This document shows positions 1 through 5,791 of a stretch of 19,262 nt of DNA, in pieces. Origin of the DNA: an uncultured Eubacteriales bacterium (GTDB lineage Bacteria; Bacillota; Clostridia; Oscillospirales; Oscillospiraceae). A program made the position numbers and the translations under genes. The notes below the pieces were generated by a model, which worked only from the letters and a program-made list of their open reading frames with translations, had not been told where the DNA came from and ran no database searches. Position 1 is the stretch's first letter. Every line of letters starts with the position of its first letter. The stretch is from NCBI GenBank assembly GCA_900555735.1, contig USMI01000021.1:1-19262 (forward strand). Reading direction: 5' to 3'.

Positions 1-94
1 ACTGTGCCTGCTGTTCTTGAAGTGCGTGGCAAAGTTCAATATTCGATAGAGAGAAATCTTTCGGTCGCGTTCTATGGAAATAATGGTTTAGCAT
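1..94 (-). CDS. Possible partial ORF running off the left edge
   Basis: Read leftward from an ATG at 94 (or a GTG at 100), the minus strand stays open to base 1, giving about 31 residues beginning MLNHYFHRTRPKDF. The composition looks protein-like, but no family is recognised and no clear ribosome binding site precedes either start. The same frame is also open back through the hairpin at 124-166 to the stop of the zeta remnant, and a plus-strand frame is open over 1-147 as well. The coding assignment therefore rests on composition alone and is weak. Confidence 0.25.
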   Translation of the reverse strand, partial: MLNHYFHRTRPKDFSLSNIELCHALQEQQAQ

Positions 95-123
95 CTGCAC
101 TAAATCTGCAGATCCAGAAGATA

Positions 124-166
124 GGAAAAGCGCAGGGCGCGGAGACTTAATCTCCGTGTCCTGCGC
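124..166 (-). terminator. Rho-independent terminator after the zeta-toxin remnant
   Basis: The 16-bp stem 130-145/151-166 has two G-U wobbles and a 5-nt loop (CTTAA). On the minus strand it is followed by TTTTCC (129-124). It starts 7 bases past the stop codon at 173-175 and so ends the minus-strand gene remnant above it. Confidence 0.75.
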
Positions 167-172
167 TTCTTG

Positions 173-526
173 CTATTTGTGACTATTGAGGGCAGCTTTT
201 TCCGCACCGCGGATACCTGACAAAGCAGTAATGTCAGCCTTTAACCATAGATGGGGCTCCGTACAATACCAGCATGGGTCTTTTCGCCTTTTGAAGATAC
301 GATATGGACCACCTTCCGAGTTGTCATAAATATGGCACACATCACATACGGGAATCAGGTCTTTAACTAACCCCAACGCCTTTTCGTAACGAACTATGAC
401 TTTTTCTTTTGGAACACCATGACCGCCTCCCATTACACGAGATTCTACACGTGCAACATTGATATAGGGATCAGAGGTCAACACATAGCAGCAACGAATA
501 AAGAATCCATCATCTGGGGCGTCCAG
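173..526 (-). pseudogene. Zeta-toxin family protein, C-terminal remnant
   Basis: The frame reads LDAPDDGFFIRCCYVLTSDP then INVARVESRV, GGGHGVPKEK, LIPVCDVCHIYDNS and RIFKRRK. These match the C-terminal part of the zeta-toxin family (P-loop kinases that phosphorylate UDP-N-acetylglucosamine in the characterised members), including the R-x-x-x-GGH-x-V-P segment. The N-terminal half with the Walker A P-loop and catalytic Asp is absent: the frame meets a TAA at 527-529 and upstream DNA encodes a different protein. The first usable start is a GTG at 482-484 with no convincing Shine-Dalgarno. Without the P-loop it cannot be an active kinase. It overlaps the DUF3847 reading frame by a few bases. I read it as a deletion product, not a short functional gene. 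Confidence 0.75.
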
Positions 527-753
527 TTAAGAAGTGCGGCAGCTTCCTCGTTGGTCATGTTCTTTGCTTCCGGCACAATGCTTTCAAAGACTGCGCCCCG
601 GACGATAAGGCGGTGACTGCGCGTTCTGCGTTCCTCTTTGGATAACTTCTGACGCAACATTTTTTCCCGGTTCTCAAACTGCCGGAGTTTCTTCTTTCTG
701 TCCTCAATCTCGGCTTGCAGTTCTTCACGGTTTTTCTCTCTTGGCTTTGTCAT
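478..753 (-). CDS. DUF3847-type small charged protein, 3' end replaced
   Basis: The start MTKPREKNRE is chosen because AGAAAGGAG lies 8-9 bases upstream; the frame continues back to an ATG at 783 without a ribosome binding site. The 91-residue product is a long charged helix (residues about 5-45, probably coiled coil) followed by RSHRLIVRGAVFESIVPEA and a short acidic helix (MTNEEAAALL). This arrangement is typical of DUF3847 proteins, which sit next to relaxase genes in mobilisable and conjugative elements of Clostridia and have no established function. The last 14 or so residues (NWTPQMMDSLFVAAMC) are not family-like: they are an out-of-frame reading of zeta-toxin coding sequence, so the natural C-terminus has been lost. 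No relaxase remains in the window. Confidence 0.7.
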   Translation of the reverse strand: MTKPREKNREELQAEIEDRKKKLRQFENREKMLRQKLSKEERRTRSHRLIVRGAVFESIVPEAKNMTNEEAAALLNWTPQMMDSLFVAAMC

Positions 754-790
754 GGTTGGTCGCTCCTTTCTGATCATAGGCAAACGAAAA

Positions 791-825
791 GAGCAGCCGT
801 TTTCTGTGCGAAAATAGCTGCCCTC
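791..825 (-). terminator. Terminator after the DUF6483 gene
   Basis: GCAGC (793-797) pairs with GCTGC (817-821) and TTTTC (800-804) with GAAAA (810-814) around a 5-nt loop. On the minus strand the stem is followed by TCTTTTCG. It lies between the stop of the DUF6483 gene (874) and the ribosome binding site of the DUF3847 gene, in the direction of both. Confidence 0.6.
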
Positions 826-873
826 AATAGGTGGTTTACAATTTTAGAATGTCAGTATCTTAACTTACATGGA

Positions 874-1236
874 CTAATTGCTTACCAAAAAATCATAACC
901 AAACAACGTGCAGATGTATCGAAGTCCTTGATCAATTTCTTCACGAGAAAAATCATGCATTGCTAAATAATCATCAGAGCAGTTATTTAGCTTTGAATAG
1001 AAATCAAGGGCTATCTGAAGCCATGATAAATCCGACTGATCCAAGTCATTGAACAGCAAATCTTCTGCTGCACAAATGTCCCCATCGTCAATCATTTTTT
1101 CAAGCATTTTTCCATAACTAGAATCTTCAATTTGAGTTGCAGTCTGTTCGTTGGCTGATATCCCAAGTGCAACAGCCAAAATTGCTTGGATCATAGCTTC
1201 AATTTGACGCATGAGCCAGTCTTGCTGATAAATCAT
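874..1236 (-). CDS. DUF6483 family protein
   Basis: The start MIYQQDWLMRQIEAM is set by GGAGG 5 bases upstream of the ATG; the open frame reaches an ATG at 1305 with no ribosome binding site. The 120-residue product begins with the characteristic DUF6483 opening (a Q-D-W-x-M-R-Q-I helix) and ends with helical segments rich in Asp/Glu and aromatics (DLSWLQIALDFYSKL, IDQGLRYICTLFGYDF). DUF6483 is widespread in Clostridia and has no assigned role; no catalytic motif, signal peptide or membrane segment is visible. It is one of the few apparently intact genes of the element and has its own terminator downstream. The 3' end of a broken DUF3267-like frame overlaps its first 38 bases. Confidence 0.75.
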   Translation of the reverse strand: MIYQQDWLMRQIEAMIQAILAVALGISANEQTATQIEDSSYGKMLEKMIDDGDICAAEDLLFNDLDQSDLSWLQIALDFYSKLNNCSDDYLAMHDFSREEIDQGLRYICTLFGYDFLVSN

Positions 1237-1414
1237 TTTGCCTCCATGTTCGTTGTTTTCTTCTGCATATTTTTCTCGTTTGTTGATATGATTGACAAAA
1301 TGCAAGTATGATTGCAGACTTGCTTGTTACTTCCGGCAGTTCTTTTGCACCAACTTCAACATCAACAGTAGGAAGATTTTTCCCGTCATACTTTCCAATC
1401 CATTTAATCTTCAT
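1199..1414 (-). pseudogene. DUF3267-like protein, N-terminal stub
   Basis: GAGGAG lies 8 bases upstream of the ATG (MKIKWIGKYDGKNLPTVDVE). The opening resembles the N-terminus of DUF3267 membrane proteins (putative zincin metalloproteases: short basic start, then 'LP' and an acidic segment). After about 35 residues (ELPEVTSKSAIIL) the reading turns into unrelated sequence that runs into the DUF6483 leader and start in another frame. No membrane segment or HExxH site follows, so I call it a 5' stub left by a deletion. The family assignment comes from a short N-terminal resemblance and is moderate at best. Confidence 0.45.
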
Positions 1415-1501
1415 TGTCATTCTCCTCACTTAACGGAACGAAGTGATGAAACATTCTCGGTCTGGCAGTTTTCTTCTACTTACCGGGAATGAAGCTCCGC
1501 A

Positions 1502-1561
1502 GGACGTGCGATACTCCCGATAGGAGAGTATGGACGTGCGTCCTTTAGTTCCTAAAGGGAG
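1502..1561. repeat. Cluster of short palindromes with a direct repeat
   Basis: GGACGTGCG occurs at 1502-1510 and 1532-1540. Between them ATACTC/GAGTAT form a 6-bp inverted repeat. The second copy extends into the palindrome GGACGTGCGTCC, and CCTTTAG-TTC-CTAAAGG follows. No T-run follows on either strand, so these are not obvious terminators. They fill the gap between the DUF3267-like stub and the small membrane protein gene. Confidence 0.45.
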
Positions 1562-1582
1562 TTTGAAATTCCTGACAGCATA

Positions 1583-1780
1583 TTACCACTTGCCCTTTTT
1601 CAGCCTTCCGCCAATCAGAATACCGGCAAAGAGGACAACGGCAGTCAATGCGGAAATCCAGATTGGCGAAAGCACCCATATCCAGTGCCACTTAATCACG
1701 CCTGACAGCTTCAGAACAATGAATACAATCGTCAGGATGGATACGATGCCAAGCCCGCCTTGCTTTGTTTTTGTGTTCAT
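1583..1780 (-). CDS. Small two-TM membrane protein (Fragile-X-F type)
   Basis: A strong AGGAGG lies 7 bases before the ATG (MNTKTKQGGLGIVSILTIVF). The 65-residue product has two predicted membrane helices (about residues 10-30 and 37-56) separated by a short aromatic loop (KWHWIWVLSPIW) and ends in RLKKGKW. This matches small clostridial and phage/element proteins usually named 'transmembrane Fragile-X-F protein'. Function is unknown. The gene stands alone between two broken genes, and the base order around it suggests element cargo. Confidence 0.65.
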   Translation of the reverse strand: MNTKTKQGGLGIVSILTIVFIVLKLSGVIKWHWIWVLSPIWISALTAVVLFAGILIGGRLKKGKW

Positions 1781-1826
1781 AACAGTCCTCCTGAGAATGA
1801 AGTTTGACGTTCTTTAACTCCAACGG

Positions 1827-2108
1827 TTACCTAACTTGACAGCCGCCCCACTCCACTGCCGTGAAGCCGGTGCGCACCGGGGCGGTGAGGTTCTGCGTAG
1901 AAATATCCACGGCACTCTCAAGCGGCATCCACGCCATAAATACCCGCAGCAATGTATCGGGTGCTGGCTCAATGGATAGCTGCGCCGCTTGTGTATAGCT
2001 GTCAGACTGAAATGCAATGAGATTGTAAGGATTCCCTTTCATCAACGGCAGCCAGTAAACGATAAACTCGTTTGCTTCCTTGTTTTCATCTGCCGCACCT
2101 CTTACCTG
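1827..2108 (-). pseudogene. C-terminal fragment of an unassigned clostridial protein
   Basis: The frame opens just after a TGA at 2109-2111 that overlaps the stop of the lipoprotein gene. It reads ADENKEANEFIVYWLPLMKG, NPYNLIAFQ, PAPDTLLRVFMAWMPLE and RTGFTAVEWGGCQVR before a TAA. This is a well-formed beta-rich C-terminal segment of the kind seen at the end of larger secreted or membrane proteins in gut Clostridia; I cannot name the family with confidence. The only internal start (ATG at 2045) lacks a ribosome binding site and would cut into the conserved 'ANEF-YWLP' stretch. I therefore call it a 3' fragment whose upstream part was replaced by the lipoprotein gene. Confidence 0.55.
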
Positions 2109-2515
2109 TCATAGACCTTGTTCCAGTCTTTCTGCGCCTGCCAACCAATATTGGCCGCGTCCACGCCCTGCTCCGCGCAGGCCGCGGCAAACTCCGTCTC
2201 TGTATAAGGGCCGCTGACCGCGCCGGAAGCCAGCGCCACCGCGTAATAGGCCATGTCGCCCTTGTCTTTCTCCGCACGCTGCTGGACATAGATGGTACTC
2301 TCGTCCCAGGCCACGGCGTATACATAGCCCTCCACCACCGGCTCGGCAGTCAGAGCATCGTCATCCACACAGACCAGCGGGATCTCTTGGCTATTGATCC
2401 GCCACACGGCATAGTCGCCCGGCAGGTCCTCATATTTCCAATCCCCCGCCCCGGCGCAGGCAGTCAGCGTCAGCATCAATGCCAGCAGACACACGATACC
2501 CGTCAATTTTTTCAT
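2102..2515 (-). CDS. Small putative lipoprotein
   Basis: GGAGGAGGTGATGGATC precedes the ATG, an unusually strong ribosome binding site. The 137-residue product starts with a lipoprotein signal peptide: MKKLTGIVCLLALMLTLTAC, with lipobox L-T-A-C and Cys20 as the lipidated residue. The mature part of about 118 residues is acidic, contains GYVYAVAWDESTIYVQQ and a tyrosine-rich middle, and has no recognised domain. It should be anchored outside the cytoplasmic membrane. Its stop overlaps the frame of the broken gene downstream, while the IS256 remnant lies upstream, so the gene is probably read from its own promoter; a weak extended -10 (TGCTATGAT) lies about 35 bases upstream of the ATG. Confidence 0.7.
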   Translation of the reverse strand: MKKLTGIVCLLALMLTLTACAGAGDWKYEDLPGDYAVWRINSQEIPLVCVDDDALTAEPVVEGYVYAVAWDESTIYVQQRAEKDKGDMAYYAVALASGAVSGPYTETEFAAACAEQGVDAANIGWQAQKDWNKVYDR

Positions 2516-2577
2516 GATCCATCACCTCCTCCACATCATAGCACACAGCCATGAGCAAAACTCCAAAAGAGTAGTAA

Positions 2578-2860
2578 TATCAATGGTTCCCGGCCATGGC
2601 TGAAACCGGAAATCACTCATACTGCGATTTTCCCAGCGAACACTGGACCTGTATCCGTACCAACAACGTGATCGAGCGGCTGAACCGTGAGATCCGCCGA
2701 CGGACGCGGGTGGTGGGGACATTCCTGGACGGCAACTCCGCCCTGATGCTGGTCTGCGCGAGGCTGCGCCATGTGGGCAGGTACCCAGTGGGGCAACAAG
2801 AAATACATGAACATGAAGCACTTGGAGGCGGCTCTGGACGACGCCTCTATTGCCGGCTGA
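2578..2860 (+). pseudogene. IS256-family transposase, C-terminal remnant with frameshift
   Basis: The frame reads YCDFPSEHWTCIRTNNVIER, LNREIRRRTRVVGTF and GNSALMLVCARLRHV, which is the conserved C-terminal part of IS256/MULE-type transposases including the Glu of the DDE triad region (NNVIERLNREIRRR). At 2773-2777 the frame breaks: dropping one G after CAT GTG restores AGTQWGNKKYMNMKHLEAAL and a TGA at 2858-2860. The N-terminal three quarters are missing and the frame is closed upstream by a TAA at 2575. The gene is doubly inactivated. Confidence 0.85.
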
Positions 2861-3002
2861 CTTCACTCAGCCGGAGCCTGCAAACAATTTTGCGCATAAA
2901 TCTTGACGGGACCAAAGTTACAGCCCGACTCAAATAAATAACGGATGACGCAAGCACTACAAAAGCCACGAGGATCGCAATCCATAACTTCTTTTTCTTC
3001 AT
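2847..3002 (-). pseudogene. Membrane-anchored protein start, interrupted by the IS remnant
   Basis: GGAGG lies 7 bases upstream of the ATG, and a TTGAAA/TATAAT promoter lies about 90 bases upstream. The product starts MKKKKLWIAILVAFVVLASS then VIYLSRAV, a signal anchor or uncleaved signal peptide. After about 29 residues the frame runs into the end of the IS256-family remnant and stops at 2847. The native downstream part is not found nearby, so this is the 5' end of a gene cut by the insertion. The leftover 51-codon frame is still expressible in principle. Confidence 0.6.
2881..2913. mobile_element. Probable right end of the IS256-family remnant
   Basis: About 20-50 bases beyond the transposase stop, the sequence ends in CTTGACGGGACC. 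Just beyond it on the minus strand the reading frame of a membrane protein begins (at about 2914), so the IS/host-gene junction should be near 2913. The left inverted repeat is not in the window, so the exact terminus and target duplication cannot be confirmed. Confidence 0.4.
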
Positions 3003-3090
3003 ACTGTTCACCTCCAAAAATCAGGTCGGTTTCTTTTGCTTTGTCGGCGGGTAGAAGGATTGTTCAAATTACTTATAACTATCTAATATA

Positions 3091-3120
3091 ATTATACCAT
3101 GCAAAGCACGAACTTTTCAA
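3091..3120 (-). promoter_or_regulatory. Sigma-70-type promoter for the interrupted membrane gene
   Basis: On the minus strand TTGAAA (3120-3115), an 18-bp spacer and a perfect TATAAT (3096-3091) stand immediately after the stop of the anti-sigma-like gene. The expected transcript start is near 3084, about 80 bases upstream of the ATG at 3002. Confidence 0.65.
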
Positions 3121-3123
3121 TTC

Positions 3124-3762
3124 CTAATCTGCTACAATAGCTTTCAGCATAGCGACAAAGCCTGATTCATCGGCGGTAAAGGATTCAACATACAGCTCAC
3201 AGCCGTTCAGTTCAAAAACAGCGTGGTAGCAGGTTTCGGACGTGTCCTTATATTGGCAGAGATACATCTCCGTTCCACCAATTTTGGATTTTGATGCGCC
3301 GCTCTGATACCAACTGTTCAGGTATTCTCCGGCGCGGGTATTCTTGCCGATGCAAATAAGAACCTCCTGCGTCCCGTCCTCCGACGCATAGGCAAACCAG
3401 TTCAAATCGAATGAACCGTCAAAGTAAAAACCGTGCGGGTGCAACTCTCCCTGCTCCGCAAATGTTCCGATGGCGGTCAAACGGTCGGCAAGGTCGATTC
3501 CGTAGTATTCAAACATTTCCTCGCTGCTTTTCCTGATGAGCGTATCTTCGCTCAAATTGGGAAGTAGCATCTGCGGCAGCTCTGCAACCTCATTCACATT
3601 GATAACGTCCGCAGTCTTGTCAACAACGGAACTGCCCGGATTGGTCGGGTCATCAACAACGGTGCCGTTCGGATTGTTGGGGCTTGTGATGCCATGCTGA
3701 CCCAGAAAGTTTGGCAAAACATAGATTGCAGCGGCAAGCATGACAACAAGGCAGGCAGCCAT
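3124..3762 (-). pseudogene. Anti-sigma-factor-like membrane protein, 5'-truncated
   Basis: The frame opens with MAACLVVMLAAAIYVLPNFL (a membrane helix), a Pro/Asn/Gly-rich linker (SPNNPNGTVVDDPTNPG) and an extracytoplasmic domain of about 160 residues containing QEVLICIGKN and TCYHAVFELNGCELYVESFT. This is the layout of clostridial anti-sigma/DUF4179-4367-type proteins, which normally carry about 40-90 cytoplasmic residues before the helix. Here the frame has no ribosome binding site and meets a TAA five codons upstream (3774-3776), so the sigma-binding N-terminus is missing. The break coincides with the small palindrome GGTAA-AGTG-TTACC at 3766-3779. No partner sigma factor gene is present. 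Family assignment is from layout and is tentative; the truncation is clear. Confidence 0.5.
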
Positions 3763-3890
3763 ATAGGTAAAGTGTTACCCGTGATAATTTTCCATCAAAA
3801 TAATTGACGAAAAGTTTTATTCAAACTGTTAAAAAAATCGATTTGTTTTTCTTTTTATATTAGTGTAAGGATAAGCCAGTCAGGAGATTG

Positions 3891-3914
3891 ATGGATTTAT
3901 TACATGCACCTTGA
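3891..3914 (+). CDS. Possible 7-residue leader ORF
   Basis: AGGAG lies 5 bases before ATG; the frame MDLLHAP ends in TGA at 3912-3914. It lies at the start of a 290-bp gene-free leader upstream of xis and directly abuts TGCACCTTGAAAACTGAACAG, which resembles the conserved block preceding 23S rRNA in Firmicutes spacers. The good spacing is suggestive, but so short a frame can arise by chance. Confidence 0.2.
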   Translation: MDLLHAP

Positions 3915-3924
3915 AAACTGAACA

Positions 3925-4055
3925 GCCGGATCAGGAAGTTATACAGGTCGCCCGGACAGAATGCGAGGATAGGAGCGTTCCCGTGACGATAAGCGCTGCA
4001 CAGCAGCGGCCTGAAATACGCGCTCGGAAAGCGTAGGAAATGAGCCTGATGTAAT
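3925..4055 (+). other. Candidate structured RNA in the leader upstream of xis
   Basis: The block between 3768 and 4184 has no supportable gene. Within it, ATCAGG (3930-3935) pairs with CCTGAT (4045-4050). CAGGTCGC (3944-3951) can pair with GCGGCCTG (4006-4013, one G-U), and CGCTGC-ACA-GCAGCG (3994-4008) forms a compact hairpin that competes with that pairing. The segment is more GC-rich than its A/T-rich flanks (3780-3880, 4060-4085). It may be a regulatory leader RNA or a nicking/transfer region; the strand is assumed from its position ahead of xis-int. Confidence 0.35.
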
Positions 4056-4089
4056 GGCATATATGGGTACTATTTTTTCTATTTTGCAG

Positions 4090-4128
4090 TTGAACGAATG
4101 GAGGTTCAAATCGTATAATACTTATACG
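4090..4128 (+). promoter_or_regulatory. xis-int promoter with overlapping inverted repeats
   Basis: TTGAAC (4090-4095), an 18-bp spacer and a perfect TATAAT (4114-4119) form a promoter about 70 bases upstream of the xis ATG. Two inverted repeats overlap it: TTGAAC/GTTCAA (4090-4095 and 4104-4109), which includes the -35 box, and the 17-bp CGTATAATACTTATACG (4112-4128), which includes the -10 box. Both are good candidates for operator sites of an element repressor or of Xis itself. Confidence 0.6.
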
Positions 4129-4156
4129 AGAGTCGTGGAGGACCATACTGATCTTC

Positions 4157-4198
4157 ACTTCAACTGCAGGAAAGGAGTTGTTGTATGGCAGTTGAAGT
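4157..4198 (+). promoter_or_regulatory. Stem-loop enclosing the xis ribosome binding site and start codon
   Basis: ACTTCAACTGC (4157-4167) is perfectly complementary to GCAGTTGAAGT (4188-4198), giving an 11-bp stem. The 20-nt loop (4168-4187) holds the Shine-Dalgarno AGGAAAGGAG and the complete ATG of xis. A third copy, TGCAGTTGAA at 4085-4094, is complementary to 4159-4168 and could displace the 3' arm. It lies at the -35 box, so only transcripts begun further upstream contain it. Confidence 0.55.
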
Positions 4199-4391
4199 AA
4201 ACAACACAGCTACTCAGGCTAATGCGGATAAAAGAACATATTCAGTACAGGAAATCGCGGACATTCTGCAAATCAGCCGCAGTATGGCCTATGTTCTTTG
4301 CCGAAAATCTTTGTTCAAGACCGTTCGTGTCGGCAAGTATGTTCGCATTTCCAAACCTTCTTTTGATGCTTGGCTTGATAGCATAGAATAA
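4185..4391 (+). CDS. xis: Excisionase / MerR-like HTH DNA-binding protein
   Basis: AAGGAG lies 9 bases before the ATG. The 68-residue product has a short polar N-terminus and a winged-helix excisionase domain of the HTH_17 type at about residues 17-66: TYSVQEIADILQISRSMAYV forms the helix-turn-helix and KTVRVGKYVRISKPSFDAWL the wing and final helix. Proteins of this kind bind the attachment arms of integrative elements, bend DNA and steer the integrase toward excision. It sits 15 bases upstream of the integrase on the same strand, as usual for xis-int pairs. Its start is buried in a potential hairpin, so translation may be controlled. It could also act as a repressor of its own promoter. Confidence 0.85.
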   Translation: MAVEVNNTATQANADKRTYSVQEIADILQISRSMAYVLCRKSLFKTVRVGKYVRISKPSFDAWLDSIE

Positions 4392-4406
4392 GAAGGGAGA
4401 TTTAGA

Positions 4407-5791
4407 ATGGCTTCTATCGTAAGAAGAGGAAAAACCTTTTCTGTTGTCCACTATGAGGGAACAGGCAAAGACCGTCATCAGGTCTGGGATTCCGGCTTGA
4501 GCTATACAGCCGCCAAAGCCCTAAAAGCAAAACTGGAGCATGAAGGCGTGGTCAAAGTCAAAACAAAGGGCGACGACATGACCGTAAGCGAATTTCTATA
4601 TGAGTTCGTAGAGAAATACGGCGCAAAGCGCTGGGTCGCTTCCACCTATGACGGAAATGTTGGCCTGCTGGAAAACTATGTTCATCCTTATCTGGGCGAC
4701 AAAAACTGAAATCGATTCGGACAAAGACCGTTGATGACTACTATGACTTCCTGTTGGAAGAGGCGGAGCCTGCTGCAAATATGGGACGGCAGAAACGTGA
4801 ACATGTAACCGCATCGACTGTTCATGATATTCACAAGATCGTACGCTGTGCCTTTAATCTGGCAGTCAAATGGGACTACATCAGCACAAACCCGTTTATC
4901 AAGGCAACGCTTCCGGAACACAAGGAAAAGGAGCGAAAAGTGCTGGAGCCCGAGCAGGTTTTGAAGGTTCTCGACTTCACCTGCCGCAAGGAGTACTACG
5001 ACTACTACCTTATGCACTGCGCGATCCATCTTGCGATTGCCTGCACGATGCGCGGCGGAGAGATTGGTGCCTTACAATGGGATCGTGTTGATATGGTTAA
5101 ACAGCGTGTCAGCATTGATCGCGTTATCGACCGTATTGGTAAGGAAAACGCAAAGCTCCCGAAAATGCAAATTCTCTTTACCTTTCCGAACCTTTATCCC
5201 GGAACAAAAACGAGCATTATGCTGAAGCAGCCTAAAACGGAAGGCAGTATCCGGGAAATTGATGTACCGGCCAGCACTATACAGGCACTGGCCGGTCTGA
5301 GGGAGTTACAGGAGAATTTGAAAAAGGAGCTTGGCCCCGAAGGGTATGCTGATTATGGTCTCGTGATCTGCCAAGCCAACGGCCGCCCCGTCATGACGGA
5401 ACACTTGAACAAGAAGTTCAAGGATATCCTTGAAGATTTAAGCGATCCGGATATCGATCCGAAAGACTTCGTGTTTCATAGTCTCCGACATACGAGCGCG
5501 GCGGCAAAGTTGGCATTGTCGCACGGTGATTACAACTCTGTACGTCATGCCGGCGGGTGGGCAAATCTTGAAATGCTGACACGCCGGTACGGAAATCACT
5601 CTTTTGCCAATGACCGACTCAATGTTGCTCAGAAGATGGACGACTTCCTTGGAGGAAACAGTCCGGAAAGCACTGCTTTACCGGCCAATCCTTCGGTATC
5701 GCCCGAAGCGGCTGAAGCCGCCCTCAAGGCTATCCTGCAAAGCAATTCTGAGTTGCTAATCAAAGTCGCCCAGTCCATCCAAAACTGCTAA
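4407..5791 (+). pseudogene. int: Tyrosine recombinase (integrase), split by a frameshift
   Basis: Two abutting frames make one integrase of about 461 residues. The first (4407-4709, AAGGGAG ribosome binding site, MASIVRRGKTFSVVHYEGTG) holds the arm-binding AP2-like N-domain and the start of the SAM-like core-binding domain (YVHPYLGDKN), then stops at TGA 4707. The second frame takes over exactly there (KLKSIRTKTVDDYYDFLL) and carries the catalytic domain: Arg in CTMRGGEIGALQW, HSLRHTSAA, the later His of VRHAGGW, and the nucleophile Tyr in TRRYGNHSF. One extra A in AAAAA (4701-4705) would give GDKKLKS and rejoin the frames, so a single-base loss is the simplest reading. The internal TTG at 4754 would give a protein lacking the N-domain. 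Alternatives are a sequencing error or -1 slippage at AAA-AAC. The family inserts the element next to the tRNA. Confidence 0.85.

Noticed and set aside
1530..1817. 95-residue plus-strand ORF (MDVRPLVPKGS...)
   Set aside because: It lies antisense to the small membrane protein gene, which has a strong ribosome binding site and two clear TM helices; the plus frame has no domain.
2522..2866. Minus-strand ORF of 114 residues
   Set aside because: It is the antisense of the IS256-family transposase remnant.
4100..4111. GGTTCAAATC, identical to a tRNA T-loop/B-box consensus
   Set aside because: No acceptor, D or anticodon stems can be built around it; it falls in the spacer of the xis promoter and is best explained as part of the inverted repeat there.
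3860..4158. Two overlapping minus-strand ORFs of 66 and 75 residues in the xis leader
   Set aside because: No ribosome binding sites, no domains, and the 'RLFSFQGAC' type reading is the usual spurious translation of rRNA-spacer-like DNA.
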